A stretch of 64,000 nt of DNA from Methylobacterium platani (GCF_001653715.1 NZ_LWHQ01000008.1:48496-112495), one strand, 5' to 3'; positions 1-10,251 are shown, numbered from the stretch's first letter. Numbers and translations are program-made. Notes: generated by a model not told the origin, from the letters alone.

Positions 1-122
1 GCTCGTGTCGTGGACCGTGGCTGCAGCGCGTCGACAGGTCGCCGAGGCCCCGCCGCCGGCAGATGCCGACGACGATACCGGCCGCGCGAGACGCGGCGCC
101 CGACCCCGCCCCTACCGCGCCC

Positions 123-1151
123 CTACCGCGCCCGCGCGATACAGAAATCCACCGCCTCGAGCAGGGCCTGCTTCATCGGCGAGGCCGGGAACAGCGCCAG
201 CGCGTCCTTGGCCATGGCGCCGTAATGGCGCGCGCGCTCGATCGTGTCCTCGAGGGCGCGGTGGCGGCGCATGATCGCGATGGCCGCGTCGAGGTCGCTC
301 GGCTCCTCGATCTCCTGGCGCTCCAGGGTGCGGCGCCAGAACGTCCGCTCCTCGTCGCTGCCGCGCCGGAACGACAGCACGACCGGCAGGGTGATCTTGC
401 CCTCGCGGAAATCGTCGCCGACGTTCTTGCCGAGGTCGGCGCTGGTGCCGCCGTAATCGAGGGCGTCGTCGACGAGCTGGAAGGCGATGCCGAGATTCAT
501 GCCGTAGCTGCGGCAGGCGGCGATCTCGGCCTTCGGCCGCTGCGCCAGCACCGGGCCGACCTCGCAGGCCGCGGCGAACAGCTCGGCGGTCTTCGCCCGG
601 ATCACCGCGAGGTACTCGTCCTCGGTGGTCTCGGTGCTGCGGGCGGCGGTGAGCTGCATCACCTCGCCCTCGGCGATCACCGAGGCGGCCGAGGACAGGA
701 TGTCGAGGGCGCGCAGCGAGCCGACCTCGACCATCATCTTGAAGGCCTGGCCGAGTAGGAAGTCGCCGACGAGGACGCTGGCCTCGTTGCCCCACTTGAT
801 CCGCGCCGCGACCTTGCCGCGGCGCATGTCGCTCTCGTCGACGACGTCGTCGTGGAGCAGCGTGGCCGTGTGCATGAACTCGACGCTGGCGGCGAGCTTG
901 ACGTCGCCGTCGCCGGCCGGGTCGTACCCGCTGAGCGAGGCCGTCGCGAGCGTCAGGATCGGGCGCAGGCGCTTGCCGCCCGAGGAGATCAGGTGGTTGG
1001 CGACCTCCGGGATCATCGTCACGTCGGAGCCGGTGCGCGACAGGATCATCGCGTTGACGCGCTCCATCCCGGCCGCCACGAGGCCCACCAGGGCGTCGAG
1101 GCTGGCCTCCGGATCGGAGGGTCTGTCCTGAAGGGGAAGTACGACGCCCAC
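123..1151 (-). CDS. ispB: Polyprenyl (octa-/decaprenyl) diphosphate synthase
   Basis: Trans-isoprenyl diphosphate synthase that extends farnesyl diphosphate with IPP to make the ubiquinone side chain. Both aspartate-rich motifs are visible: DDVVDESD (first, followed by RRGK) and DDALDYGG (second), plus the GGKRLRP substrate-binding motif. Length of about 342 residues is normal. I chose the GTG at 1151 because GAGGAG lies 11 bases upstream and the protein then starts just before the conserved helix; the open frame runs on much further upstream without meaning. Chain length cannot be read from sequence; Q-10 and so decaprenyl is expected in this group. It is divergent from the DUF2007 gene. The stop codon lies in a short duplicated CCCTACCGCGC sequence. 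Confidence 0.93.
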   Translation of the reverse strand: MGVVLPLQDRPSDPEASLDALVGLVAAGMERVNAMILSRTGSDVTMIPEVANHLISSGGKRLRPILTLATASLSGYDPAGDGDVKLAASVEFMHTATLLHDDVVDESDMRRGKVAARIKWGNEASVLVGDFLLGQAFKMMVEVGSLRALDILSSAASVIAEGEVMQLTAARSTETTEDEYLAVIRAKTAELFAAACEVGPVLAQRPKAEIAACRSYGMNLGIAFQLVDDALDYGGTSADLGKNVGDDFREGKITLPVVLSFRRGSDEERTFWRRTLERQEIEEPSDLDAAIAIMRRHRALEDTIERARHYGAMAKDALALFPASPMKQALLEAVDFCIARAR

Positions 1152-1367
1152 GCCCGCGCGATCTCCTCGGAGCCGGCCCGGACCGCGGGGCCGCTCGATC
1201 TGTTCCCGCCCCCTTTGGCACGCGAGCGCCCCCGGCGGCAACACGCAAGCTGCCGCAAGGCCCGGAACCGGGGCGGCGGCCTGGGGATGCGGCGCACCCG
1301 GTCCGCAGGTGTGGTATGGCCGCCGCGATCCGAGCCAGGACACCGCGCGAGCCCCGACGACCGCACC

Positions 1368-1595
1368 ATGATCGAGCTGATCCGCACCAACGACCTCGTC
1401 CTGATCGGCTTCGCGGAGTCGCTGCTCAGCGGCGCCGAGATCCCGGTCCTGGTGGCCGACAACCACATCAGCGTGATGGAAGGCATGATCGGCGCCTTCC
1501 CGCGCCGGTTGCTGGTGCCGGAGGACCATGCGCGCCAGGCCCGGCGCATCCTCACCGATGCGGGCCTCGCCCACGAGCTGCGCCACGAGGGGTGA
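1368..1595 (+). CDS. DUF2007 family small protein
   Basis: 75-residue protein starting MIELIRTND, with the pattern of the DUF2007 (putative signal-transducing) family: an N-terminal strand, the segment AEIPVLVADNHIS, and a C-terminal LVPEDHARQARRIL helix. The function of this family is unknown. It ends five bases before the ATG of the methyltransferase gene, so the two are probably co-transcribed. This pairing is common in related bacteria, as far as I recall. No signal peptide or membrane segment is seen. Confidence 0.85.
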   Translation: MIELIRTNDLVLIGFAESLLSGAEIPVLVADNHISVMEGMIGAFPRRLLVPEDHARQARRILTDAGLAHELRHEG

Positions 1596-1599
1596 GCCG

Positions 1600-2367
1600 A
1601 TGAGCCCGCCGGACTCCGCCTCCCCGCCCGAATCCTGGCTCGGCGGCCGGCTCAGCCTCCGCCAGCCGCCGCGCGGTGCCCACCGGGCCGGGACCGACGC
1701 GGCGCTGCTCGCCGCGAGCGCCGACAGCAAGACCGCAAGCGGCATGACGGTGTGCGATCTCGGCGCCGGCACCGGCGCGGTCGGGCTCGCCGTCGCCCTC
1801 GCCTGCCCGGAGGCGCGCGTGACGCTGGTCGAGCGCGACCCGGAGGCCGCCGGCCTCGCGCGCCGCAACGTCGAGGAGAACGGGCTCGCCGACCGGGTCC
1901 GGGTGATCGAGGCCGACGTGACGGCGCCCGGGCGCGAGCGGCGGCAGGCCGGGCTCCTGCCCGATTCCGTGGACCTCCTGCTCACCAACCCGCCCTTCTT
2001 CGAGCCCGGCCGCACCCGGAGCTCGCCGGTGTCGGCGAAGGCGGCGGCGCACGGCTTCTCCGAGCCCGGCGGCCTGGAGGCCTGGCTGCGGACCTGCGCC
2101 GATCTCGTGCGCCCCGGCGGGCGGCTGGTGCTGATCCACCGCGCCGATGCGCTCCCGGCCTGCCTCGACGCACTGGCGGGCCGGTTCGGCGGGCTCGAGG
2201 TCACGCCGGTCCAGCCGCGGGCGGATGCGCCGGCGATCCGGGTGCTGGTCTCGGGCGTGCGCGGCAGCCGGGCGCCCTTCGCCCTGGTACCGGCCCTGGT
2301 GCTGCACGGGCCGGACGGGCGCTTCACGCCGGCGGTCGAGGCGATGCACCGGGGCGCGGCGCCCTGA
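1600..2367 (+). CDS. N6-adenine methyltransferase, tRNA1(Val) (TrmN6/YfiC) type
   Basis: Class I SAM-dependent methyltransferase of about 255 residues. The SAM-binding motif VCDLGAGTGAVGLA is near residue 50, and the catalytic NPPFF motif, typical of enzymes that methylate exocyclic adenine amines, is near residue 130. Overall form matches the YfiC/TrmN6 group that modifies A37 of tRNA1(Val), but the substrate is inferred from family only. ATG at 1600 follows the upstream stop by two bases, suggesting coupling with the DUF2007 gene. Confidence 0.85.
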   Translation: MSPPDSASPPESWLGGRLSLRQPPRGAHRAGTDAALLAASADSKTASGMTVCDLGAGTGAVGLAVALACPEARVTLVERDPEAAGLARRNVEENGLADRVRVIEADVTAPGRERRQAGLLPDSVDLLLTNPPFFEPGRTRSSPVSAKAAAHGFSEPGGLEAWLRTCADLVRPGGRLVLIHRADALPACLDALAGRFGGLEVTPVQPRADAPAIRVLVSGVRGSRAPFALVPALVLHGPDGRFTPAVEAMHRGAAP

Positions 2368-2372
2368 CCGGG

Positions 2373-3572
2373 TCAGCGCAGCGACACCGCTCCGCCCGGG
2401 TGCCGCCACACCTTCCCGTCGAGCTCCAGCTCCATCAGCAATCCCTGCACCACCCGCGCCGGCAGGCCGGCCTGTCGCGCCAGGGCATCGACCGGGACCG
2501 GGGACGGGCCGAGCAGCTCGAGCAGGATGGCCCGGTCGTCCTGCCGCGCCGGCACCGGGTCCGGGGCATCGTCGAGGGGCGCCTGCGCCGGCTCGGCCGC
2601 CATCGCGGTGACCGGGTCGGCCGAGAAGTCGATCTCGTCCCAGTACCGGGCCGGCTCGGGACGGTCCGCCGCGTCTTCGGCGCCCGTCTCCGGCGCCGGC
2701 CCGCCGATCAGGGGCGCCAGAACCGCCATCACGTGCTCGGGCGCGGCGCACAGGGTGGCGCCATCGCGGATGAGGTCGTTGGTGCCCTCGGCACGGGGAT
2801 CGAGGGGCGAGCCCGGCACCGCGAAGACCTCGCGGCCCTGCTCCAGGGCGAAGCGGGCGGTGATCAGCGAACCGGAGCGGCGCGCCGCCTCCACCACGAC
2901 CGTGCCGAGGGACAGGCCCGAGATGATGCGGTTGCGGCGCGGGAAATCGCGGCCGCGCGGCTCCCAGCCCATCGGCATCTCGGCGACGACGGCGCCACCG
3001 GAACCGAGGATGCGGGTCACCAGCTCCTCGTGCTCGGACGGGTAGATCCGGTCGAGCCCGCCGGCCAGCACGGCCACGGTCCCGCTCTGCAACGCCGCCT
3101 TGTGCGCGCGGGCATCGACGCCGCGGGCGAGGCCGGAGACGATCACCAGCCCCTCGGCGCCGAGCGCGTGCGACAGGCGCTCGGTGAAGGTGAGGCCGGC
3201 CGCCGAGGCGTTGCGCGAGCCGACGATGGCGACGGCGGGCCGCGTCAGGCAGGCCGCGTCGCCGCGGATCGCCAGGAGCGGCGGGGCGTCGGCGGTCGCC
3301 TGGAGCGGGAGGGGATAGTCCGGCTCGCCCATCGCCACGAAACGGGCGCCGAGGCGGGCGGCCGCCGCGATCTCGCGCTCGGCCTCCGCCCTGGTCGTCA
3401 CCCGGATCGGCTTGCCCCGGGCCTTCGCGAGGTCCGGCAGGGCCTTGAGCGCCGCGCCGGCACCGCCGAAGCGGTTCACCAATCCCCGGAAGGTGCGGGG
3501 GCCGACGCCCTCCGAGCGGATCAGCCGGAGCCAGTCGAGCCGCTGCGCGTCGCTGAGGTGCACGCCCTTCAC
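2373..3572 (-). CDS. dprA: DNA-processing protein DprA
   Basis: 399-residue DprA/Smf protein, which loads RecA on incoming single-stranded DNA during transformation. It has an N-terminal SAM/HhH-like region (LDWLRLIRSEGVGPRTF), a Rossmann core with AIVGSRNAS, SGLARGVDARAH and FPRRNRIISGLS, and a C-terminal winged-helix domain (ILLELLGPSPVPVDALAR). All family landmarks are present. It lies downstream of plsY on the same strand with a 48-base gap, as the likely last gene of the pyrB-to-dprA run. Confidence 0.96.
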   Translation of the reverse strand: MKGVHLSDAQRLDWLRLIRSEGVGPRTFRGLVNRFGGAGAALKALPDLAKARGKPIRVTTRAEAEREIAAAARLGARFVAMGEPDYPLPLQATADAPPLLAIRGDAACLTRPAVAIVGSRNASAAGLTFTERLSHALGAEGLVIVSGLARGVDARAHKAALQSGTVAVLAGGLDRIYPSEHEELVTRILGSGGAVVAEMPMGWEPRGRDFPRRNRIISGLSLGTVVVEAARRSGSLITARFALEQGREVFAVPGSPLDPRAEGTNDLIRDGATLCAAPEHVMAVLAPLIGGPAPETGAEDAADRPEPARYWDEIDFSADPVTAMAAEPAQAPLDDAPDPVPARQDDRAILLELLGPSPVPVDALARQAGLPARVVQGLLMELELDGKVWRHPGGAVSLR

Positions 3573-3620
3573 TCCCCTCGCAGGTCCGCCGGACCTTGGG
3601 TGAGGGTCGATGTCAGACCT

Positions 3621-4220
3621 TCAGCCCTTCTGCCCGATGCGCCCTTCCGTGCCTGCCGCGAGGCGGCGGATATTGGGCGCGTGCTTCCACCATAGCAGCA
3701 GGGCGAGCACGCAGAACAGCACCGCGAGGTGGGTTTGCCCGAACGCCCACAGGGCGGCAGGCGTCGCCGCGGAGGCCGCGAGCGCCGAGGCCGAGGAGTA
3801 GCGCAGCAGGAAGGCGAGGCCGAGCCAGACCGCCGCGAAGACCAGCACGCCGAGCGGATAGAGGCCGAGCAGCACGCCGATGAAGGTGGCGACGCCCTTG
3901 CCGCCCTTGAAGCCGAGCCAGACCGGGAAGAGGTGGCCGAGGAAGGCGCCGAGCCCCGCCGCCAGCGCCGCCTCCGGCCCGCCGAGGCGCGACGCGAGCA
4001 GCACCGCGGCCGTGCCCTTGAGCGCGTCGCCCAGGAGCGTCGCGGCGGCGAGCCCCTTGCGGCCGGTGCGCAGCACGTTGGTGGCGCCGATATTGCCCGA
4101 GCCGATGGCCCGCACGTCGCCGAGCCCGGCGAAGCGGGTCAGGATCAGCCCGAACGGAATCGCCCCGAAGAGGTAGCCGATGCCGAGCCAGAGGGCGATC
4201 GGAATCCAGTCCGGCGTCAT
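3621..4220 (-). CDS. plsY: Glycerol-3-phosphate acyltransferase PlsY
   Basis: Inner-membrane acyl-phosphate:glycerol-3-phosphate acyltransferase making lysophosphatidic acid, the first step of phospholipid synthesis. The 199-residue protein has about five hydrophobic segments and the PlsY signatures [33 protein letters not shown] and a C-terminal KHAPNIRRL. The ATG overlaps the pyrC' stop as ATGA, so translation is probably coupled to the upstream gene. Confidence 0.96.
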   Translation of the reverse strand: MTPDWIPIALWLGIGYLFGAIPFGLILTRFAGLGDVRAIGSGNIGATNVLRTGRKGLAAATLLGDALKGTAAVLLASRLGGPEAALAAGLGAFLGHLFPVWLGFKGGKGVATFIGVLLGLYPLGVLVFAAVWLGLAFLLRYSSASALAASAATPAALWAFGQTHLAVLFCVLALLLWWKHAPNIRRLAAGTEGRIGQKG

Positions 4221-5521
4221 CGGCCGGCCTCCTCGACGCGGTGGACGATGCGGCCGGCGACCATGGTCAGCGAGGCCAGACCCTGCAGGCGCGCCTCGTC
4301 GAAGGGCGAGTTCTTCGAGCGCGACTTCAGCCGGCGCTTGTCGAGGACGTAGGGCGCGTCCGGGTCGATCAGCACGAGGTCGGCCGGGGCGCCGGGGCTG
4401 AGGCGCCCGGTCTCGCGGCCGAGGACCCGCGACGGCGCGGCCGAGAGGGCGGCGAGAAGCCGCGGCAGCGCGACGTCGCCGGCATGGACCAGCCGGAGCG
4501 CGGCGGCCAGCACGGTCTCGATGCCGAGCGCCCCGTCGGCGGCCTCCGCGAAGGGCAGGCGCTTGGTCTCGACGTCCTGCGGGTTGTGATCGGAGACGAT
4601 GACGTCGATCACGCCCTCGTTGAGCGCCGCCACCACGGCCTGGCGGTCGGCCTCGGTGCGCAGGGGCGGCGAGAGTTTGCAGAAGGTGCGGTAGTGACCG
4701 ATGTCGTTCTCGTTCAGCACCAGGTTGTTGACCGAGACGCCGCAGGTGACCGGCAGGCCGGCCTCCTTGGCCCGCCGCACGATCTCGACCGAATCGGCGC
4801 ACGAGATCATCGCGGCGTGGTAGCGCCCGCCGGTCAGGCGCACGAGGCGGATGTCGCGCTCGAGCAGGACCGTCTCGGCCTCCCGCGGGATGCCGTGCAG
4901 GCCGAGCCGCGAGGCCATCTCGCCCTCGTTCATCACCCCGTCGCCGACCAGCGTCGGCTCCTCGACGTGCTGCATCAGCAGCGCGCCGAAATCGCGGGCG
5001 TAGGTGAGCGCGCGCCGCATCACCTGGGCGTTGGTGACGGCTTTCAGCCCGTCGGTGAAGGCGACGGCGCCGGCCTCGGTGAGCAGGCCGAACTCGGTCA
5101 TCACCTGGCCGGCGAGGCCCTTGGTGATGGCGGCGGCCGGCAGCACGTGGATGCAGGCGGTGTCGCGGGCGCGGCGCAGCACGAAGTCGACGATCGCCGG
5201 CTCGTCGATCGGCGGGTTGGTGTCGGGCATGCAGACCAGGGTGGTCACGCCGCCGGCGGCGGCCGCCGCGCTGGCGCTCGCCAGGGTCTCGCGGTGCTCG
5301 GCGCCGGGCTCGCCCACGAAGGCGCGCAGATCCACGAGTCCGGTCGTGAGCACCTGCCCGCCGCACTCGATCACCTCCGCGCCCTCCGGCACGGAAGCGG
5401 GCTTGCCCCAGTGGATGTCGGCGATCGTCCGGTCGCGGACGAGCACCGCGCCCGGGCCCTCGCGGCCGGTGGCGGGGTCGATCAGGTGGGCGTTGGTGAG
5501 GAGGATGCAGGAGGGTGACAT
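4217..5521 (-). CDS. pyrC: Dihydroorotase-like protein PyrC', probably catalytically inactive
   Basis: 434-residue amidohydrolase of the dihydroorotase family. The metal-binding HxH of active enzymes (DLHVHLREPG) reads [10 protein letters not shown] here (R66, F68). The conserved HH of the following region (TPHH in active enzymes) reads SVNN. The later SDHNPQD keeps the catalytic-type Asp, and MQHVEEPTL keeps one His. Loss of several ligands argues against dihydroorotase activity. In Pseudomonas a similar inactive PyrC' is a structural partner of aspartate carbamoyltransferase. pyrB lies just upstream, so the same role is inferred. An active dihydroorotase should be encoded elsewhere. Confidence 0.9.
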   Translation of the reverse strand: MSPSCILLTNAHLIDPATGREGPGAVLVRDRTIADIHWGKPASVPEGAEVIECGGQVLTTGLVDLRAFVGEPGAEHRETLASASAAAAAGGVTTLVCMPDTNPPIDEPAIVDFVLRRARDTACIHVLPAAAITKGLAGQVMTEFGLLTEAGAVAFTDGLKAVTNAQVMRRALTYARDFGALLMQHVEEPTLVGDGVMNEGEMASRLGLHGIPREAETVLLERDIRLVRLTGGRYHAAMISCADSVEIVRRAKEAGLPVTCGVSVNNLVLNENDIGHYRTFCKLSPPLRTEADRQAVVAALNEGVIDVIVSDHNPQDVETKRLPFAEAADGALGIETVLAAALRLVHAGDVALPRLLAALSAAPSRVLGRETGRLSPGAPADLVLIDPDAPYVLDKRRLKSRSKNSPFDEARLQGLASLTMVAGRIVHRVEEAGR

Positions 5522-5566
5522 CGGCCTACGGTGCGGGAAAAAGGAAGAAGAGAGATGCGGGCCGGA

Positions 5567-5953
5567 TCAACCGGCGATCTCGTCGAGCACCAGGGCGCGG
5601 ACCAGGCCGCTGCGGGTCAGGCCCCGCCGCTCGGCGGCCTGATCGACGGCTTGAAGCTGCGCGTCGTCGAGGCCGAGATCGTCGGCCGGCGGACGAACCG
5701 CGACCGCGACGTGGCCCGCTGCGAGAGCACCGGCGACATCCGGATCCGACCGCAGGATCTCGATGGAACGGGGCGCCGGCAGGGCGGCGCCATCCTCCCG
5801 AGCCAGGCCCGACCACTGCGCCAGGGCCTCCGCGGCCTGCGCCAGAGCCTCGTCGGCCGAGTCACCGGCGGCGACGCAGCCTGGCAGGTCGGGGAACCAG
5901 AGGCCCCAGAGGGTGCCGGGTTCCTTCTCCAGTATGCCGATATACGCGGTCAC
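5567..5953 (-). CDS. hicB: HicB-family antitoxin
   Basis: 128-residue HicB antitoxin. The N-terminal HicB fold is recognisable: TAYIGILEKEPG, then WGLWFPDLPGCVAAGDSADEALAQAAEAL. The C-terminal half (LDDAQLQAVDQAAERRGLTRSGLVRALVLDEI) looks like a ribbon-helix-helix DNA-binding segment, so the pair is probably autoregulated. The GTG start at 5953 overlaps the hicA stop as GTGA, giving the usual toxin-first order. The pair is embedded between pyrB and pyrC' on the same strand. Confidence 0.9.
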   Translation of the reverse strand: MTAYIGILEKEPGTLWGLWFPDLPGCVAAGDSADEALAQAAEALAQWSGLAREDGAALPAPRSIEILRSDPDVAGALAAGHVAVAVRPPADDLGLDDAQLQAVDQAAERRGLTRSGLVRALVLDEIAG

Positions 5954-6168
5954 GGCTCCTCGCTCCCGTCCAGCCATCCGGCGTTCCGCGCGATCGACCG
6001 GGCGGTCCCGGACGGCAGGCTGCCGCGGCCCCGGGGCACTGCGATGTGCGGGCGTCCCGGCATGGTGTAGATGTCGTGCGGGCCCTTCGAAGGCCGGATC
6101 CGCCAACCCTCCCGCTCGAGACGCCGCCGGATCGCCTGGATATCAAGGTCGAAGGCCCGCGGCGGCAT
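5950..6168 (-). CDS. hicA: HicA-family mRNA interferase toxin
   Basis: 72-residue double-stranded-RNA-binding-fold toxin expected to cleave mRNA. It shows the HicA pattern: IRRRLEREGWRIRPSKGPHDIYTMPGRP with the catalytic histidine in GPHDIY, and a C-terminal SGTARSIARNAGW helix. It starts 13 bases after the pyrB stop and overlaps hicB by four bases. Its place inside a pyrimidine operon is unusual. No separate promoter is obvious in the 12-base gap to pyrB. Confidence 0.88.
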   Translation of the reverse strand: MPPRAFDLDIQAIRRRLEREGWRIRPSKGPHDIYTMPGRPHIAVPRGRGSLPSGTARSIARNAGWLDGSEEP

Positions 6169-6180
6169 GTCAAGCGGCGG

Positions 6181-7128
6181 TCATGCGTTCGGCAAATGCG
6201 TCGCCAGCGCTTCCAGCACCGCCATCCGCACCGCGACCCCCATCTCGACCTGCTCGCGGATCAGCGACTGCGCGCCGTCGGCGACCTCGGAGGAGATCTC
6301 GACGCCGCGGTTCATCGGGCCGGGATGCATCACCAGGGCGTCGGCCCTGGCGTGGCTCAGCTTGTCGCCATCGAGGCCGAAATAGCGGAAATACTCCTTC
6401 ACGGAGGGCACGAACGAGCCGTTCATCCGCTCGCGCTGGAGCCGCAGCATCATGACGATGTCGACGCCCGCGAGGCCCTTGCGCATGTCGGTGAAGACCT
6501 CGACGCCGAAGCGCTGGAGCCCCGGCGGCAGCAGGGTCGAGGGGCCGATCACCCGCACCCGGGCGCCGAGCGCCATGAGCAGGATGATGTTCGAGCGCGC
6601 GACCCGCGAGTGCAGGACGTCGCCGCAGATCGCGACCTGGAGCCCCTCGATCCGGCCCTTGTTGCGGCGGATGGTCAGCGCGTCGAGCAGCGCCTGGGTC
6701 GGGTGCTCGTGGGCACCGTCGCCGGCATTGACCACCGCGCAATCGACCTTGCGGGCAAGGAGATGCACCGCGCCGGCCTGGTGGTGGCGGACCACGATGA
6801 TGTCGGGCCGCATCGCGTTCAGGGTCGCTGCGGTGTCGATCAGGGTCTCGCCCTTCTTCACCGACGAGGAGGCGACCGACATGTTCATCACGTCGGCGCC
6901 GAGGCGCTTGCCGGCGAGCTCGAACGAGGACTGGGTCCGGGTCGAGGGCTCGAAGAACAGGTTGATCTGGGTGCGCCCGCGCAGGGTCGTGCGCTTCTTC
7001 TCGACCTGGCGGCTGATCTCGACGGCCTCGTCGGCACGGTCGAGGAGCGCCACGATGTCGAGGGGCGAGAGGCCCTCGATGCCGAGGAGGTGGCGGTGCG
7101 GGAAGCCGGGAGGTGACTGGGTGCTCAT
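6181..7128 (-). CDS. pyrB: Aspartate carbamoyltransferase catalytic subunit
   Basis: 315-residue ATCase: carbamoyl phosphate plus aspartate to carbamoyl aspartate, the committed step of pyrimidine synthesis. Carbamoyl-phosphate loop [13 protein letters not shown], the SVKKGETL lysine loop, HPTQALLD, and the C-terminal [10 protein letters not shown] are all present. The start ATG at 7128 follows a non-coding region shared with divergent topA. Co-orientation with an inactive PyrC' fits the Pseudomonas-type PyrB/PyrC' holoenzyme. Confidence 0.96.
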   Translation of the reverse strand: MSTQSPPGFPHRHLLGIEGLSPLDIVALLDRADEAVEISRQVEKKRTTLRGRTQINLFFEPSTRTQSSFELAGKRLGADVMNMSVASSSVKKGETLIDTAATLNAMRPDIIVVRHHQAGAVHLLARKVDCAVVNAGDGAHEHPTQALLDALTIRRNKGRIEGLQVAICGDVLHSRVARSNIILLMALGARVRVIGPSTLLPPGLQRFGVEVFTDMRKGLAGVDIVMMLRLQRERMNGSFVPSVKEYFRYFGLDGDKLSHARADALVMHPGPMNRGVEISSEVADGAQSLIREQVEMGVAVRMAVLEALATHLPNA

Positions 7129-7329
7129 CCTGAGCCCAGGGCTATAGGAGCGCGGCGCGCCGCCCGCAAGGACGAGCGTGCAGGAACGCTTCGGACCATC
7201 GGCGGTATTTGACAAGCGCCGCGTCATCACCCACTTGTCCGCTTCGCCGCGCGAAAATCCGCGCCAGCCGCCCCGCACAAGTTGAAGCCCGATCTGCCGC
7301 GGTGTGCTCTTCGAAGAGGCAGCCCGTCC

Positions 7330-10107
7330 ATGAAAGTCGTCGTCGTCGAGTCGCCGGCCAAAGCCAAGACGATCAATAAATACCTCGGCAGCGACTACGA
7401 GGTGCTGGCTTCGTTCGGGCATATCCGGGATCTCCCGGCGAAAGACGGCTCGGTCGATCCCGAGCAGGACTTCCATATGCTGTGGGAGCTGGAGGATCGC
7501 GGGGCCAAGCGCGTCGCCGAGATCGCCAAGGCCGTCAAGGGCGCCGACAAGCTGATCCTGGCGACCGACCCGGACCGCGAGGGCGAGGCGATCTCCTGGC
7601 ACGTGCTGGAGGCGCTCCAGGCCAAGAAGGTGCTCAAGGACATCCCGGTCGAGCGGGTGACCTTCAACGCCATCACCAAGGACGCGGTCGCGACCGCGAT
7701 GGCCCAGCCGCGGGCGATCGACCAGGCCCTCGTCGACGCCTACCTGGCGCGGCGCGCGCTCGACTACCTCGTCGGCTTCAACCTCTCGCCGGTGCTGTGG
7801 CGCAAGCTGCCGGGCGCCCGCTCGGCCGGCCGCGTGCAGTCGGTGGCGCTCCGCCTCGTCTGCGACCGCGAGCGCGAGATCGAGACCTTCAAGCCGCGGG
7901 AATACTGGTCGATCGTCGCGACGCTCAAGACCGAGAGCGGCGCGGTGTTCGAGGCCCGGCTGGTGGGCGCCGACGGCAAGCGGATCCAGCGCCTCGACGT
8001 CGGCAACGCGGAGGAGGCCGAGGCCTTCCGGCGCGACCTGGAGCTTGCCACCTTCACGGTCGCCTCGGTCGAGGCCAAGCCCGCCAAGCGCCATCCCCAG
8101 CCGCCCTTCACCACCTCGACGCTGCAGCAGGAGGCCTCGCGCAAGCTCGGCCTCGCGCCGGCCCAGACCATGCGGGTGGCCCAGCGTCTCTACGAGGGCA
8201 TCGAGATCGGCGGCGAGACCGTCGGCCTCATCACCTACATGCGGACCGACGGCGTCGACATGGCGCCGGAGGCGGTCGCCCAGGCCCGCCAGGTGATCGG
8301 CGCCGAGTACGGCGATGCCTACGTGCCGGGTGCGCCGCGCAAGTACAGCGTGAAGGCGAAGAACGCCCAGGAGGCCCACGAGGCGGTGCGCCCGACCGAT
8401 CTCGGCCGGCTGCCGAAGGAGGTCGCCCGCTTCCTCGAACCGGAGCAGGCCAAGCTCTACGAGCTGATCTGGACCCGCACCGTGGCGAGCCAGATGGAGT
8501 CGGCCGAGCTCGAGCGCACGACGGTCGAGATCTCGGCGCAGGTCGGCCCGCGCCGCATCGACCTGCGCGCCACCGGCCAGGTGGTGAAGTTCGACGGCTT
8601 CCTCACCCTCTACCAGGAGGGCAAGGACGACGAGGAGGACGAGGAGTCCCGTCGCCTGCCGCCGATGCGCAAGGACGACGCGCTCACCCGCGAGCGCATC
8701 GCCGCGACCCAGCACTTCACCGAGCCGCCGCCGCGCTACTCCGAGGCGAGCCTGGTCAAGCGGATGGAGGAGCTCGGCATCGGCCGGCCCTCGACCTACG
8801 CCGCAGTGTTGCAGGTCCTGCGCGATCGCGAATACGTCAAGATCGACAAGAAGCGCCTGGTGCCGGAGGACAAGGGCCGGATCGTCACCGGCTTCCTCGA
8901 GAGCTTCTTCCGCCGCTACGTCGAGTACGACTTCACCGCTGACCTGGAAACCCAGCTCGACCGGGTGTCGAACGCCGAGATCGACTGGCGCGCGGTGCTC
9001 CGCGACTTCTGGCGCGACTTTTCCGCGGCGATCGCCGGGACCAAGGAGCTGCGCACCGCGGAGGTGCTGGAGGCGCTGAACGGGCTTCTCGCCGAGCACA
9101 TCTTCCCGGCCAAGGCCGACGGCGGAAACCCGCGCGCCTGCCCGAACTGCGCCAGCGGCCAGCTCTCGCTCAAGCTCGGCAAGTTCGGCGCCTTCGTCGG
9201 CTGCTCGAACTATCCCGAGTGCAAGTACACCCGCCAGCTCAACGCCACCGGCCTCGACGGCGACGGCGAGGGATCCGGCGAGGGCGGCCAGCCCGGCGTG
9301 CGGGTGCTCGGCGACGATCCCGAGACCGGCCTGCCCGTGACCTTACGCGACGGCCGCTTCGGCCCGTTCCTGCAGCTCGGCGAGGCTTCGGCCGAGAAGG
9401 GGGCCGAGAAGCCGAAGCGCTCCTCCCTGCCCAAGGGCCTCGCTCCGTCGGCGGTCGACCTCGAGAAGGCGCTCAAGCTCCTGTCGCTGCCCCGCGAGGT
9501 GGCGCGCCACCCGGAGACCGGCGAGCCGATCCTGGCCAATATCGGCCGCTACGGCCCCTACGTGCAGCACGGCAAGACCTACGCCAATCTCGGCAAGGAC
9601 GACGACGTGCTGGAGGTCGGCGCCAACCGGGCCATCGACCTGATCGTCCAGAAGGAGCAGGGCGGCGGGCGCCCGGCGCAGGATCCCGGCCGCCTGATCG
9701 GCACCGCGCCGGAGAGCGGCAAGCCGGTCACCGTCAAGGCCGGCCGCTACGGCGCCTACGTCACCGACGGCGAGATCAACGCCACCCTGCCGAAGGGGGC
9801 GGATGCCGAGGCGGTGACCCTCGACGAGGCCCTGCGCCTGATCGCGGCGCGGCGCGAGGCCGGCGGCGGGACGAAGAAGAAGGCGGGCGCGCGCAAGGCG
9901 CCGGCCAAGGCATCCGCGAAGACGGCAAAGGCCAAGACCACGAAGGCGGAGGCTGCCGAGGCTTCCGCCGAGAACGGCGGCGAGGCGGCGACCGCCAAGC
10001 CCACGGCCCGAAAGGCGGCGGCGAAGGGCACGGCGACGACGGCCACCGCTGCCAAGAAGGCACCGGCGAAGAAGCCGGCCGCGAAGAAGAGCGCGGCGGG
10101 GGAGTAG
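7330..10107 (+). CDS. topA: DNA topoisomerase I
   Basis: Type IA topoisomerase that relaxes negative supercoils, 925 residues. N-terminal Toprim domain ([13 protein letters not shown], then [14 protein letters not shown] with the DxD acid cluster), active-site tyrosine Y303 in LITYMRTDG, and one zinc finger starting at C604 (CPNC ... GCSNYPEC). Then come several GRYGPYV/GRFGPFL-type C-terminal repeats. The last 80 or so residues are a Lys/Ala/Pro-rich tail resembling histone H1, likely a non-specific DNA anchor. ATG at 7330 matches the conserved [15 protein letters not shown] start. Confidence 0.97.
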   Translation: MKVVVVESPAKAKTINKYLGSDYEVLASFGHIRDLPAKDGSVDPEQDFHMLWELEDRGAKRVAEIAKAVKGADKLILATDPDREGEAISWHVLEALQAKKVLKDIPVERVTFNAITKDAVATAMAQPRAIDQALVDAYLARRALDYLVGFNLSPVLWRKLPGARSAGRVQSVALRLVCDREREIETFKPREYWSIVATLKTESGAVFEARLVGADGKRIQRLDVGNAEEAEAFRRDLELATFTVASVEAKPAKRHPQPPFTTSTLQQEASRKLGLAPAQTMRVAQRLYEGIEIGGETVGLITYMRTDGVDMAPEAVAQARQVIGAEYGDAYVPGAPRKYSVKAKNAQEAHEAVRPTDLGRLPKEVARFLEPEQAKLYELIWTRTVASQMESAELERTTVEISAQVGPRRIDLRATGQVVKFDGFLTLYQEGKDDEEDEESRRLPPMRKDDALTRERIAATQHFTEPPPRYSEASLVKRMEELGIGRPSTYAAVLQVLRDREYVKIDKKRLVPEDKGRIVTGFLESFFRRYVEYDFTADLETQLDRVSNAEIDWRAVLRDFWRDFSAAIAGTKELRTAEVLEALNGLLAEHIFPAKADGGNPRACPNCASGQLSLKLGKFGAFVGCSNYPECKYTRQLNATGLDGDGEGSGEGGQPGVRVLGDDPETGLPVTLRDGRFGPFLQLGEASAEKGAEKPKRSSLPKGLAPSAVDLEKALKLLSLPREVARHPETGEPILANIGRYGPYVQHGKTYANLGKDDDVLEVGANRAIDLIVQKEQGGGRPAQDPGRLIGTAPESGKPVTVKAGRYGAYVTDGEINATLPKGADAEAVTLDEALRLIAARREAGGGTKKKAGARKAPAKASAKTAKAKTTKAEAAEASAENGGEAATAKPTARKAAAKGTATTATAAKKAPAKKPAAKKSAAGE

Positions 10108-10225
10108 GCGGGCGGCCAGGTTCCGCCTGTCCCGACCTGCACCGGGCGATCCGGGGAGAGGAGAAGCGGCGGTTTCTCGTTTCCCGGGAGCGACGCCGGG
10201 CCTGCCTGACGTCGCCGCTCGGTCG

Positions 10226-10251
10226 CGGATTCCGGGCATGCCCGGAATCCG
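10226..10251. repeat. Perfect 26-bp palindrome between topA and the MFS gene
   Basis: The 13-base half CGGATTCCGGGCA is followed at once by its exact reverse complement. It sits in the 280-base gap between topA and the next gene. There is no T-run after it, so it is not a classic intrinsic terminator. It could be a terminator variant, a repetitive extragenic palindrome or a protein-binding site. Similar GGGGAGAGGAGA stretches flank it at about 10,153 and 10,254. Confidence 0.6.

Noticed and set aside
7209..7240. TTGACA as -35 of a topA promoter
   Set aside because: No acceptable -10 element lies 16-18 bases downstream (the position reads CACTTG).
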